Shown: positions 13,607-22,287 of the stretch, one piece after another
Position numbering within the stretch: position 1 is the first letter of the stretch
How the letters are laid out: every line of letters starts with the position of its first letter
Assembly (NCBI GenBank): GCA_002509495.1
Contig: DAEV01000061.1
Location: 29,790-60,987, forward strand
Source: Methanolinea sp. UBA473
GTDB lineage: Archaea > Halobacteriota > Methanomicrobia > Methanomicrobiales > Methanospirillaceae
Length of the DNA: 31,198 nucleotides
Direction of reading: 5' to 3'
Notes under the pieces: generated by a model
The model's input: only the letters and a program-made list of their open reading frames with translations
Told to the model about the DNA's origin: nothing
Databases searched by the model: none
Position numbers and translations under genes: made by a program

Positions 13607-16600
13607 TTAAGTCACGTAGATCCGCCGTGACGTGGAACTCTCGCCAATCTCATTTGTCACGGTGAGCCAGACAGAGTAGGTTCCAGGTTCCGTGAAGAGG
13701 TGGACCGGGTTCTTCAGGGTCGAGGTCTGACCGTCCCCGAACTGCCACAGCCAGCTGTCCGGGTTATGGAACGAGAGGTCGGTGAACTGCACGCTCATCG
13801 GGGCGGAACCGAAGCTGCTGTTCGTGCGGAAGATGGCGACGGGCGAGCGTTCCCGGATCGGAGAGAACGTGGGGGTCGGGGTGATTGTCGGGGAGGGAGT
13901 GATCACCGTGGACGACCGCACCCATAGATAGGTGGAGTACGAGTCGCTCCCGCCGTGATTGAAGACCGTCAGGGTGGCCCTGTATCTCCCGGCGGTGGTA
14001 TAGGTATGGCTCGGGTTCTTTTCGGACGATGTGGCTCCATCGCCGAAGTTCCACTTCCACGCGAGAGGCGATCCGGTCGAGCGGTCCGTAAACCGGACCG
14101 TCATGGGTGCGGACCCTAACAGAGGCATCGCGACGAAGCGTGCATCAGGGGGGCTCCCCGAGGGATTGACCTGGATGTACATATCCTTCGTGGCTGTTGC
14201 CTGGCCGCCCTCATTGCCCGCGGTAAGACTGACAGTGTAGGTTTCGGGCAGCGGGTAGATATGGCTTATAGTGGAGCTGGAGTTCGACCATTCGGTAGTA
14301 CCGTCCCCAAAGTCCCAGAGCCGGGAAGTGACTATGCCGGAAGAGGTGTCCGAAAAGGTCACATTAAGAGGAGCATTCCCCACCAGGGGTGAGGCGGTGA
14401 AGTCAGGAACCGGCGGGACAGGGGTGGTGACGTTGATGTAGTGGACTTTCGTAGTAGTGTTCGTGCCTGTCATGCCGCTCACCGTCAGGGTGACGTTATA
14501 CAGGCCCTGGTCCGCGTAGATGTGTTCTGTATACCTGCCTTCACCGGTGCCACCGTCCCCGAAGTCCCAGAGGAAGTCGTCATAGTACCAGGCATACGGG
14601 ACATTCTCATAGAAGGTGACCGCAAGGGGGGCATTGCCGGAGCGGGGATACCCATCAAAGTCGGCGACGGGCGGGGGCGGGAGTACCCGGATAAAATCAT
14701 CTTTGGTGATTGTGCTGGTCTCGCCCTGCCTGCTTACCGTGAGAGTCACGGAATAGTTGCCCGGCTCTTCGTAGACCCTCCGTGGATTCTTTTCCGGAGA
14801 TATCTGATTCTCATAGAACCAGTAGTAATCATCGAACTCCCAGAACCATGAACTCGGGCTCCCCGTCGATGTATCCTGGAACTGAACGTCAAGAGGCACG
14901 GTGCCGGTCGTGGTATTTGCGGTGAAATCCGCGGTCAGCGGGACAACCGCATTCACCTGGATGTATCCCGTCTTTTCCTTGGTGCTGCTTCCGTCTGCGT
15001 CCGTCACGGTAAGCGAGACGTTGTAGATTCCTGCCCCTGCGTAGACGTGCGTGGGGTTCTTCTCGGAAGAGGTGGCCCCGTCACCGAACGACCACGACCA
15101 TGAGAGGACAGTCCCGGCGGACTGGTCGATGAAGTCCACGGAAAGCGGGGAAGTCCCGCTCCTCGGTGTGGCGGTGAACTCGGCGTGTACTCCTGGAGGT
15201 GCGGGGATCACCTCGATGTATTCATGCTTGGTGACCGGACTGCTGCCTCCCATGTTCGTTGCAACAAGGGTGACGTTGTAGAGGCCCGGGGTTGTGTAGA
15301 CGTGGGTGGGGTCCTTGTCCGTGGAAACGGTCCCATCCCCGAAAGCCCAGGCATAGGAGATGATTGGCGATCCCGTGGTCTGATCGATGAAATCGACACT
15401 AAGCGGTGCATAGCCGTGCTTCGGGGTCGCGGTGAAATCCGCGATCGGTTCGGGGGGTGTAGCATTGCCGATGTAATTCACGTAGGTCAGCGTGTCGCTT
15501 CCTCCGATATCCATAACGGTCAGGGTGACCGTGTAGGTCCCGGCTTGCATGTAGTTATGGTATACTGTGCCTTTTTCGGTGGAATTCGGGCTCCCGTCCC
15601 CAAAGTCCCATTCATACGTGGCGGGTGGGGTGTCCCAGTCGATCGATCCTTCCGAATAATCCGTGAATTTCACCATCAGAGGGAAGCTGCCAAACCTGGG
15701 GGATCCGGAGAAGTCTGCCAGAGGCGCCGGGGGGGGAATGACCACGAAATCCTCTTTTGTGATCGTATCGTTCCCTGCAGAATTGCCCACCGTCAAGGTA
15801 ACATCGTAGGATCCCACGCCTTCAAAATCATGCCACGGGTTCTGATACTCCGAATAGTACCCGTCACCGAAACTCCAGTTCCAGGAGGTCGGGTTGCCGG
15901 TGGAAGTGTCAAGGAACCCGCCATACGCATAGAACCGCCCATAGTAGAAATATTCGGTGGTGAAATTGGCCACCGGCATTTCCGTTGCCTGGATATAATC
16001 GGGTTCCGAGAGGGTATCGCTCCCGTATGCATTCGTAGCAGTCAGGTTCACCGTGTAGTCCCCTGCAGCGGAATAGGTATGGCTGGGATTCTGAACTTCC
16101 GAGTACGAACCGTCACCGAAACTCCAGTTCCAGGAGGTCGGAGTCCCGGTCGACTGATCGGTGAAGTTCACCTGGAAGGGCACGACTCCCTGCAAAGGCG
16201 AACCGGTAAACCCTGCCACAGGTAGAAGTCGCGAGACATGGATGTAATCCGGCTTTATGGTGGTATTCGTACCGCCGCTGTTCCCGACCGTAAGGGTCAC
16301 CGTATAATCGCCTGGATTTGCGTAGGTATGGTCCGGACTCTGGAGGGGAGAGATCTGGCCGTCGCCAAAGTCCCACGTCCATGAAGTGGGATCGCCTGCC
16401 GAAGTATCGAAGAACTGGACCGTGAGGGGGGCACTCCCGCTCTGCGGCTCTCCCGTGAAATCCGCCAACGGGAGGGTATCGAATGCCCTGATATATCCTG
16501 TCAGGACACTGGTGTTCGACCCTCCGTCGTTGGTCACCTGCAGGGATACATTGTAGATTCCCGGCAGGGAATAGAAGTGAACAGGGTCGGGCAGGGGAGA

Positions 16601-17818
16601 ACCGTAACCGTCACCAAAATCCCAGTTCCAGTTCGTGATACCCGTCCCAGTGGATGTATTGGTAAACTGGACATGAAGGGGTACGCGGCCAAGAGTCCTG
16701 TTGGCCGAGAAGGATGCTACAGGAGGTATATTGGTAACAATAACAGAATTTGCCCTTGTCAGGGAATCCGAACCACAGGTGTTATTCACTGTGAGGGTCA
16801 CGTTGTAGGATCCCGGAGAGGTATAGATGTGGCAGGGATTCGAGAGAGGTGAGGTGCTGCCATCACCGAAATCCCAAAGCCAAGAAGTGGGATTCCCAGT
16901 AGAATTGTCACTGAAACAGACTTGGAGGGGTGGAAGACCACTATCAGGTGGTCCAACAAAGAAGTCGGCGACGGGAGGGCCTATCACTGTGATATAATTC
17001 ACACGGGTGAGGGAATCTGACCCATAGGTGTTATTCACTGTGAGGGTCACGTTGTAGGTTCCCGGGGAGCTTAAATAGCAATGGATAAGATCCTTTAGAG
17101 ATGAGGTGTAGCCATCACCAAAATCCCATTGCCAGGAAGTGGGATCCCCTGTAGAATTGTCGCTGAAACTGACGCATAGGCCGACACATCCACTGCGTGG
17201 TTCTCCGGTAAAGTTAGCGACCGGTGGAGGGGGGGAGACCGAGATATAATCATTTATTGCGCTTGTATTGGAACCGCCGGTGTTTGTCACTGTGAGGGAG
17301 ACGTTGTAGACTCCCGCCGATGCATAGGTATGCAGGGGATTTGCCACGATCGAGGTGTTTCCATCTCCGAACGTCCAGAGCCAGTTATCGACCACGCCGG
17401 TCGATGAATCGGTGAACTGGACATCCAGGGGGGCACTGCCGGAGAGCGGAGTTGCGGAAAATCCGGCCACGGGTGGTTGCGGGGTCACGATGATGTAGGA
17501 AATGCGCTCCTCAATATCGCTCTCACTGGCATTGGATACCGTAAGGCTGACGGTATAGTTGCCCGGGGCTTCATACAGATGAGAAGGACTCTGGAGATTT
17601 GTGGAATTTCCGTCACCAAAATACCACAACCAGCCGGTGATATTTCCCGTTGAGAGATCGTTGAACTGTACATCGAGGGGTACCTGTCCGGAAAGCGGGG
17701 TTGCGTTGAAGTCCGCTATGAGAGCAGCAGATACCGGTGACCATCCTGCCCCAATCAGGAGGAGGACGGAAATCAGGAGAATTTTCTCCATTCGAGTGTG
17801 CCTGGATTGACCATTCAT
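13607..17818 (-). CDS. Giant secreted protein with about 16 PKD domains
   Basis: The 1403-residue protein has a signal peptide (MEKILLISVLLLIGAGWSPVSA) and then about 16 PKD domains of roughly 80-90 residues. Each is marked by an F-x-x-x-P-x-x-G start, a W-x-W-x-F-G-D-G core, an H-x-Y and a YNVTLTV ending. A threonine/proline linker (VITPSPTITPTPTF) separates the last two. PKD arrays are extracellular spacers or adhesins in archaea and here probably form a surface or sheath protein. Asn-x-Ser/Thr sites are very frequent, suggesting heavy N-glycosylation. Domain 12 has lost the FGDG core (EFDDYYWFYEN), and domains 8, 12 and 13 carry Tyr/Trp-rich inserts. There is no C-terminal membrane anchor. 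Starts at 17872, 17818 and 17791 are all possible; the last gives the tightest signal peptide. Confidence 0.88.
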   Translation of the reverse strand: MNGQSRHTRMEKILLISVLLLIGAGWSPVSAALIADFNATPLSGQVPLDVQFNDLSTGNITGWLWYFGDGNSTNLQSPSHLYEAPGNYTVSLTVSNASESDIEERISYIIVTPQPPVAGFSATPLSGSAPLDVQFTDSSTGVVDNWLWTFGDGNTSIVANPLHTYASAGVYNVSLTVTNTGGSNTSAINDYISVSPPPPVANFTGEPRSGCVGLCVSFSDNSTGDPTSWQWDFGDGYTSSLKDLIHCYLSSPGTYNVTLTVNNTYGSDSLTRVNYITVIGPPVADFFVGPPDSGLPPLQVCFSDNSTGNPTSWLWDFGDGSTSPLSNPCHIYTSPGSYNVTLTVNNTCGSDSLTRANSVIVTNIPPVASFSANRTLGRVPLHVQFTNTSTGTGITNWNWDFGDGYGSPLPDPVHFYSLPGIYNVSLQVTNDGGSNTSVLTGYIRAFDTLPLADFTGEPQSGSAPLTVQFFDTSAGDPTSWTWDFGDGQISPLQSPDHTYANPGDYTVTLTVGNSGGTNTTIKPDYIHVSRLLPVAGFTGSPLQGVVPFQVNFTDQSTGTPTSWNWSFGDGSYSEVQNPSHTYSAAGDYTVNLTATNAYGSDTLSEPDYIQATEMPVANFTTEYFYYGRFYAYGGFLDTSTGNPTSWNWSFGDGYYSEYQNPWHDFEGVGSYDVTLTVGNSAGNDTITKEDFVVIPPPAPLADFSGSPRFGSFPLMVKFTDYSEGSIDWDTPPATYEWDFGDGSPNSTEKGTVYHNYMQAGTYTVTLTVMDIGGSDTLTYVNYIGNATPPEPIADFTATPKHGYAPLSVDFIDQTTGSPIISYAWAFGDGTVSTDKDPTHVYTTPGLYNVTLVATNMGGSSPVTKHEYIEVIPAPPGVHAEFTATPRSGTSPLSVDFIDQSAGTVLSWSWSFGDGATSSEKNPTHVYAGAGIYNVSLTVTDADGSSTKEKTGYIQVNAVVPLTADFTANTTTGTVPLDVQFQDTSTGSPSSWFWEFDDYYWFYENQISPEKNPRRVYEEPGNYSVTLTVSRQGETSTITKDDFIRVLPPPPVADFDGYPRSGNAPLAVTFYENVPYAWYYDDFLWDFGDGGTGEGRYTEHIYADQGLYNVTLTVSGMTGTNTTTKVHYINVTTPVPPVPDFTASPLVGNAPLNVTFSDTSSGIVTSRLWDFGDGTTEWSNSSSTISHIYPLPETYTVSLTAGNEGGQATATKDMYIQVNPSGSPPDARFVAMPLLGSAPMTVRFTDRSTGSPLAWKWNFGDGATSSEKNPSHTYTTAGRYRATLTVFNHGGSDSYSTYLWVRSSTVITPSPTITPTPTFSPIRERSPVAIFRTNSSFGSAPMSVQFTDLSFHNPDSWLWQFGDGQTSTLKNPVHLFTEPGTYSVWLTVTNEIGESSTSRRIYVT

Positions 17819-17920
17819 GATCCGACTTCCATGAAGGTGCACACCTGAGGGCGGAGCTAGCGAGCAGGTCACTCGGAAATGTCAAGCCTCAAGCTCTTAA
17901 CGAGCTATGCCTTTGGATGC

Positions 17921-17962
17921 CACCTTTATACGTTTGCATTCAAGTTGCAGGTTTATAAAGTT
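17921..17962. promoter_or_regulatory. Divergent TATA boxes between the PKD and TPR genes
   Basis: CTTTATAC at 17924-17931 reads as TATAAAG on the minus strand and would start the PKD transcript near 17900. TTTATAAAG at 17952-17960 on the plus strand would start the TPR transcript near 17981, about 20 bases before its ATG. The two boxes are only about 20 bases apart, so the genes could compete for, or share, control. Confidence 0.5.
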
Positions 17963-18001
17963 TTGGGGTGTTTCCGAGGATAAGGTTCGAACATCGGTCG
18001 G

Positions 18002-18706
18002 ATGGATGCCAGCGAATTCGCCGGGTCTCGTGGAAGTATACCTTATCAGGTACCGGGAGTACAACCCTTTTCCATGGAAGAGACGGATTGGCTCGGGAAG
18101 GCCCGCCATGCAGAGAGGCTGGGAAACCACGAGGAGGCGTTACGGGATTATGCTCGTGCCCTTGCAACCGACCCGGGGAATGTGCATGCCCTCGAGGCGC
18201 AGGGAGACCTCTTCTACGAGCTGGGAAGGCATTCTGAAGCCCTGGAGTCTTATGCCGTTGCTCTGCGGAAGGATGCGGGGAACCTCATGATCCTTTACAA
18301 GAGAGGGTACACGTTGCGAAAAATCAGGCGCTTTGAGGAAGCGATTGCATGTTTCGACCGTGCACTGGCGATCAAGCCTGATTTCAGTTATGCATTGAAC
18401 GACAAGGGATTTGCATTAAATGAACTCGGGAGATACCGGGAGGCCGTTGCATGTTTCGATCGATCCCTTGAGGAGAGCCCAAGAAACATCAGGGTGCTGA
18501 CAAGCAGGGGGATTGCGCTCCGGGAACTGGGGATGTACGAGGAATCTCTTCGGTGTTTCGATCGTGCCCTGGAGCTGAATGCACTGAATTATTTCGTGTA
18601 CTACCAGAAATCCCTGGCACTCCGGAAAATGGGGCGGGATCAGGAGGCAGAAGCGACCCTTGCACGCATTAATGCTCCCTGGACCGGGAGGCCGCAGTCC
18701 GGATGA
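18002..18706 (+). CDS. Tetratricopeptide-repeat protein
   Basis: The 234-residue protein is built of about six 34-residue TPR units from residue 26 onward. Each has the G-x-x-x-x-x-x-G/R-x-x-x-E-A-x-x-x-F/Y-x-x-A-L pattern, for example RFEEAIACFDRALAIKPD and RYREAVACFDRSLEESPR. TPR arrays bind partner proteins; no catalytic domain or signal peptide is present, so it is probably cytoplasmic. The first 24 residues are not TPR-like, and ATG 18074 is an alternative start, but the promoter spacing favours 18002. Adjacent repeats share near-identical DNA, suggesting expansion by duplication. Confidence 0.8.
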   Translation: MDASEFAGSRGSIPYQVPGVQPFSMEETDWLGKARHAERLGNHEEALRDYARALATDPGNVHALEAQGDLFYELGRHSEALESYAVALRKDAGNLMILYKRGYTLRKIRRFEEAIACFDRALAIKPDFSYALNDKGFALNELGRYREAVACFDRSLEESPRNIRVLTSRGIALRELGMYEESLRCFDRALELNALNYFVYYQKSLALRKMGRDQEAEATLARINAPWTGRPQSG

Positions 18707-18890
18707 CAGCATGGCCCGGAAGTGTCCCGGACCTATCCCCCTGACCCGTATTCCATAAGAGGGCAGCAGGGGGCGTTCCCGGGAGGAAGGTGCTCCTGGA
18801 CACAATCCAAAAGATTCAATCCCCCGTCAGGGGAACAAACTATTCTCCGGATCTGCGAAATTTACCCCCGCACCCCGGTGGAACCTGTCT

Positions 18891-21545
18891 ATGACAAAAC
18901 AGTTCACCCGGAAATACCCCTTCTCCGTCTACCTGGTGGGATGCATTTTTTTAATCCTCTTCGTGGCGGTGATTGCCCTTATCGGTGTCAGTTACCTTGC
19001 TGCCGAAGAAACGCTCAACGAGAACGCCCGGAGTATCCGGCAGCAGACGGAGCAGAACTTTATCACTGCGTTCCAGACAAAGAAATCCGGTCTCCGTCTC
19101 TACGAAGACCCATTGGACAAGCGGATGGAGGAGACCTTCGGTGTAGTCCTCGCAGAATATGAGGCCGTGGGAGGAGACCCGTCGAAGATGGACCTCGAGG
19201 CCGTTCAATCAGATATTGGCGGGGATATGGAGCTGTATGTCATCGATTCAAATGCAACAGTCGCGTATACTACCCATTCCGCTGACCTTAGCCTCCATTT
19301 CGCCGATAATAACCCCTATTTTGTCGAGCACCTGGATGAGATACGTCGTTTCGAAGGATTCTTTCCGGATCGGATCGTGACGGAAATATCCTCGCCCACT
19401 TTTCGGAAATATGCCTGTATGCCCACCCCAGATCACAGGTTCATCCTCGAACTTCGGTTATCGGGAGAGTCGGTCGCCTATCCGCGTGAGGGGTGCAGCC
19501 TTCATGATGAACAGATCGCGAACGAGATAACCCGTCTCAATCCTTATGTCGAGAACGTGCGGATCTTCGACGTCACACTCCGGCAAATGATCAATGGCAA
19601 CCCGGTGGAAACCGGGGATGAAGGACTGAAGCAGATCCTTGCAACAGTATCACGGGACAGGAATACTCTGGAATTTGCGGACCCCAGTTCAGGAAATACT
19701 CTCCGGTATATCTACGTAGATTTGCAGGAAGGGCTGTATGGATCGGATTTGAGCCGGATACTGGAGATCAACTACACTTCGGCCCCTGTAAGAGAGGCCC
19801 TCCAACATACGATGACATTCTACCTGTCCATCGGAATCGCTGCACTCCTCTTGTGTTCGCTCCTCGCATTGGGGATCGCCCGGCAGCTGACCCGTCCCAT
19901 CTCCGGGATGGTAAAGGACCTGGACGCGATTGCCGGGGGTGACCTGGATCACGATCTGACTCCCCCGCTCGGGAGCGATCTCCTCCATCTGGAGGAGAGC
20001 ATATCCAAGATGGTCACGACCCTGAAGAATACCATTGAGGAATTACGCACAAGCGAGCGCCGATACCGCGATATGGTCGAAGACCAGAACGAAGTCCTTT
20101 TCAGGATCAGGCTCGATGGGACCCTGATCTTTGTCAACAATGCGTACCTCCGCCTCACAGGGGTCAGCCTTGACGAAGCCATAGGCAGGCCCCTTACCAT
20201 CAGGCTGCACCCTTCGGATGAACAGGAAGTGATCCAGGCAGCGCTGGCTCTTTCTTCCGAGAACCCTGTGATGAGCCGGGATGTCCGGGTCTTTCTCCCG
20301 AACGGGGAGGCAAGGTGGTTCCACATCAGCGTCCGGGTAATCTTCTCAACCGGTGGAGTCGTCTCGGAGTTCCAGGTATCCGGCGTGGACCTTACCGAGC
20401 AGAAATCAGCGGAACTGGCCCTTAAAGAGAGTGAAGAGAAGTACCGGACACTGGTCCAGAGCGCAAACAGCATTATCCTCCGCCTGAAACCGGATGGTAC
20501 GATCACATTTATCAATCAGTTTGGGATCCAGTTTTTCGGATTCGCAATCGACGAACTGATCGGAAAAAATGTCGTGGGCACTATTCTTCCCGAGAAGGAC
20601 AGCGAGGGGAGAGATACAAAGAGTTTTGTCCGGGATGTAGTTACCAGTCCCGAATGGTATCGTTCGGTGGAGAATGAGAATGTCACCCGCGACGGGAAAC
20701 GTGTCTGGATCTCATGGACAAATAAACCACTCTTCGACACCGGGGGAAATCTCACCGAGCTTTTATCGATCGGCAACGATATCACGCTCCTGAAGGCGGC
20801 GGAGGAAGAGATCCGGAAACTTAACAACGAGCTTGAGGAAAGGGTGATCGAAAGGACCCAGCAGCTCGAGGAGGTGAACCGGGACCTTGAATCCTTCACG
20901 TATTCGGTCTCCCATGACCTGAGAGCTCCCCTGCGTGCCATTTCAGGGTATTCTTCCATCCTGCTTTCCGAATTGAAAGGGCTCTCTGAACGGGATCGGA
21001 CTTATCTCGAAGTTTTGCGGCAGAATGCGCACGAAATGGGGAGACTGATCGACGACCTTCTGAATTTTTCCCGTCTTGGACGGCAGTCGCTCCAGAAAGA
21101 GACGGTGTACCCTGAACGGATAATCAGGCAGATCATCCCGCAGTTCCTCAAGGATCCTTCCAATCAGGAGATCGAATTCCTTGTCCATGCGCTGCCCCCC
21201 TGCCAGGCAGATGAGGGGCTTCTGAAACAGGTCTTTTTCAACCTGATCTCGAATGCGGTCAAGTTCACGCGCCCCCGGACAGACAGGAAGGTGGAGATCG
21301 GAGCCCAGGAACAGAACGGATCCATCGTTTATTATATCCGGGATAACGGGATCGGGTTCGACATGAAATATTCGGGAAAGATCTTCGGGGTGTTCCAGAG
21401 ACTTCATAACACCGAGGAGTATGAAGGAACCGGAGTAGGACTGGCAATAGTACAACGGATCATCGATCTGCATGGAGGGAGGATCTGGGTGGAATCTGAA
21501 GTGGATCGCGGGACCACTTTTTTCTTCACCTGCGGGAGGCTTTGA
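18891..21545 (+). CDS. Membrane sensor histidine kinase (extracellular sensor, HAMP, two PAS domains)
   Basis: This 884-residue kinase has one transmembrane helix at about 13-36 and another at 309-329, enclosing a roughly 270-residue extracellular sensor of double-Cache-like size. A HAMP segment (330-382), two PAS domains (about 392-505 and 515-633), a coiled coil (636-665) and a HisKA domain with SHDLRAPLRAI (phospho-acceptor His675) follow. The HATPase has the N box FNLISNAVKF (783-792), G1 DNGIGFD (818-824) and G2 GTGVGLA (846-852). All key residues are present, so it should be active. No response regulator is encoded nearby, which is common for methanogen kinases. The signal is unknown. 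Confidence 0.88.
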   Translation: MTKQFTRKYPFSVYLVGCIFLILFVAVIALIGVSYLAAEETLNENARSIRQQTEQNFITAFQTKKSGLRLYEDPLDKRMEETFGVVLAEYEAVGGDPSKMDLEAVQSDIGGDMELYVIDSNATVAYTTHSADLSLHFADNNPYFVEHLDEIRRFEGFFPDRIVTEISSPTFRKYACMPTPDHRFILELRLSGESVAYPREGCSLHDEQIANEITRLNPYVENVRIFDVTLRQMINGNPVETGDEGLKQILATVSRDRNTLEFADPSSGNTLRYIYVDLQEGLYGSDLSRILEINYTSAPVREALQHTMTFYLSIGIAALLLCSLLALGIARQLTRPISGMVKDLDAIAGGDLDHDLTPPLGSDLLHLEESISKMVTTLKNTIEELRTSERRYRDMVEDQNEVLFRIRLDGTLIFVNNAYLRLTGVSLDEAIGRPLTIRLHPSDEQEVIQAALALSSENPVMSRDVRVFLPNGEARWFHISVRVIFSTGGVVSEFQVSGVDLTEQKSAELALKESEEKYRTLVQSANSIILRLKPDGTITFINQFGIQFFGFAIDELIGKNVVGTILPEKDSEGRDTKSFVRDVVTSPEWYRSVENENVTRDGKRVWISWTNKPLFDTGGNLTELLSIGNDITLLKAAEEEIRKLNNELEERVIERTQQLEEVNRDLESFTYSVSHDLRAPLRAISGYSSILLSELKGLSERDRTYLEVLRQNAHEMGRLIDDLLNFSRLGRQSLQKETVYPERIIRQIIPQFLKDPSNQEIEFLVHALPPCQADEGLLKQVFFNLISNAVKFTRPRTDRKVEIGAQEQNGSIVYYIRDNGIGFDMKYSGKIFGVFQRLHNTEEYEGTGVGLAIVQRIIDLHGGRIWVESEVDRGTTFFFTCGRL

Positions 21546-21644
21546 CACAATCCCGGAACCATGTCGTTTCCGGAATCGCGGATACCGGTCAGGACAGAAG
21601 CCCTAAAATCCATGGATGCCCATATGATAAGGAGGGAATCAATA

Positions 21645-22214
21645 ATGAGGCGGACAATCATACTCACGGCAATCCTTGCTGTTCTCATTCTTGGATGCGG
21701 TTGCCTCCAGAATCCGGGTCAGCACCAGGAGACCCCCCCGATCAATAGCAGCGAGAGGGCACTCCAGGCGGTCCGGTTTTTCATGAACGATACCGGATAC
21801 AATCCCCCGATGGAGAATCTCTCCGTGAGGGACGGCCTGCTCGTATTCGGCTCTGAGAATATCTCTTATGCGGTGGACCCTTCGCAGGAGAAAGTTGTCC
21901 GTGCAGCATTCCTTGGCCGGGATGCTGTGCAGGTCGTGGAAGGAACACCCCACTATGAAAAAGCACTCGGGGGAATCCGGACATTCCTGGAGGCCCCCGG
22001 ATTCGATTACCGGTTCACGGAGTTCACCTTTGAGTCGGATCGATACGGGCTTTCTTCTGCAAACATCTCCTTCCGTGTGAATGCCACTTCGGGGATCGTG
22101 ACATCTGCGCGGTTGCAGGGACCCGAAGTGGAATCGGCCCTCCGGAACAGCACTTCATACCAGAATGCTCAGGAAGCTGCAGTGGATGGAAATTTGACCG
22201 GGATGGTAGACTAA
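21645..22214 (+). CDS. Lipoprotein of unknown function
   Basis: The 189-residue product starts MRRTIILTAILAVLILGCGC, a signal peptide ending in a lipobox-type LGC, so it is probably lipid-anchored outside the membrane. AAGGAGG 8 bases before the ATG fixes this start over an upstream in-frame ATG at 21561. The mature part (about 165 residues) is mixed alpha/beta with Asn-x-Ser/Thr sites and repeats the phrase 'F...N.T....S' in two similar halves (VRFFMNDTGYNPPMENLSV and FTEFTFESDRYGLSSANISF), possibly a PepSY-like duplication. It lies 99 bases after the sensor kinase and could be a ligand-binding partner; that is inference. Confidence 0.65.
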   Translation: MRRTIILTAILAVLILGCGCLQNPGQHQETPPINSSERALQAVRFFMNDTGYNPPMENLSVRDGLLVFGSENISYAVDPSQEKVVRAAFLGRDAVQVVEGTPHYEKALGGIRTFLEAPGFDYRFTEFTFESDRYGLSSANISFRVNATSGIVTSARLQGPEVESALRNSTSYQNAQEAAVDGNLTGMVD

Positions 22215-22255
22215 ACACAGCCCCCCATCCGCTCATTTTCAAAACAAACGACGAT

Positions 22256-22276
22256 GGAGATTTTTTTATCTTTTTC
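22256..22276 (+). terminator. T-run terminator of the lipoprotein gene
   Basis: Seven T residues (22261-22267) and a second T5 run (22271-22275) follow the lipoprotein stop. This is the archaeal termination pattern, placed just before the convergent nitrogenase-like gene ends at 22288. Confidence 0.5.
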
Positions 22277-22287
22277 TGACCGCGCAA

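Noticed and set aside
15185..16225. 346-codon plus-strand frame opposite the PKD array
   Set aside because: It merely mirrors the repeated PKD codons; the product is a Gly/Arg/Val-rich repeat without any family features.
13607..17818. Treating the periodic DNA in this gene as a CRISPR or satellite array
   Set aside because: The periodicity of about 250 bases is in frame and encodes PKD domains. Repeats are imperfect and there are no spacers.
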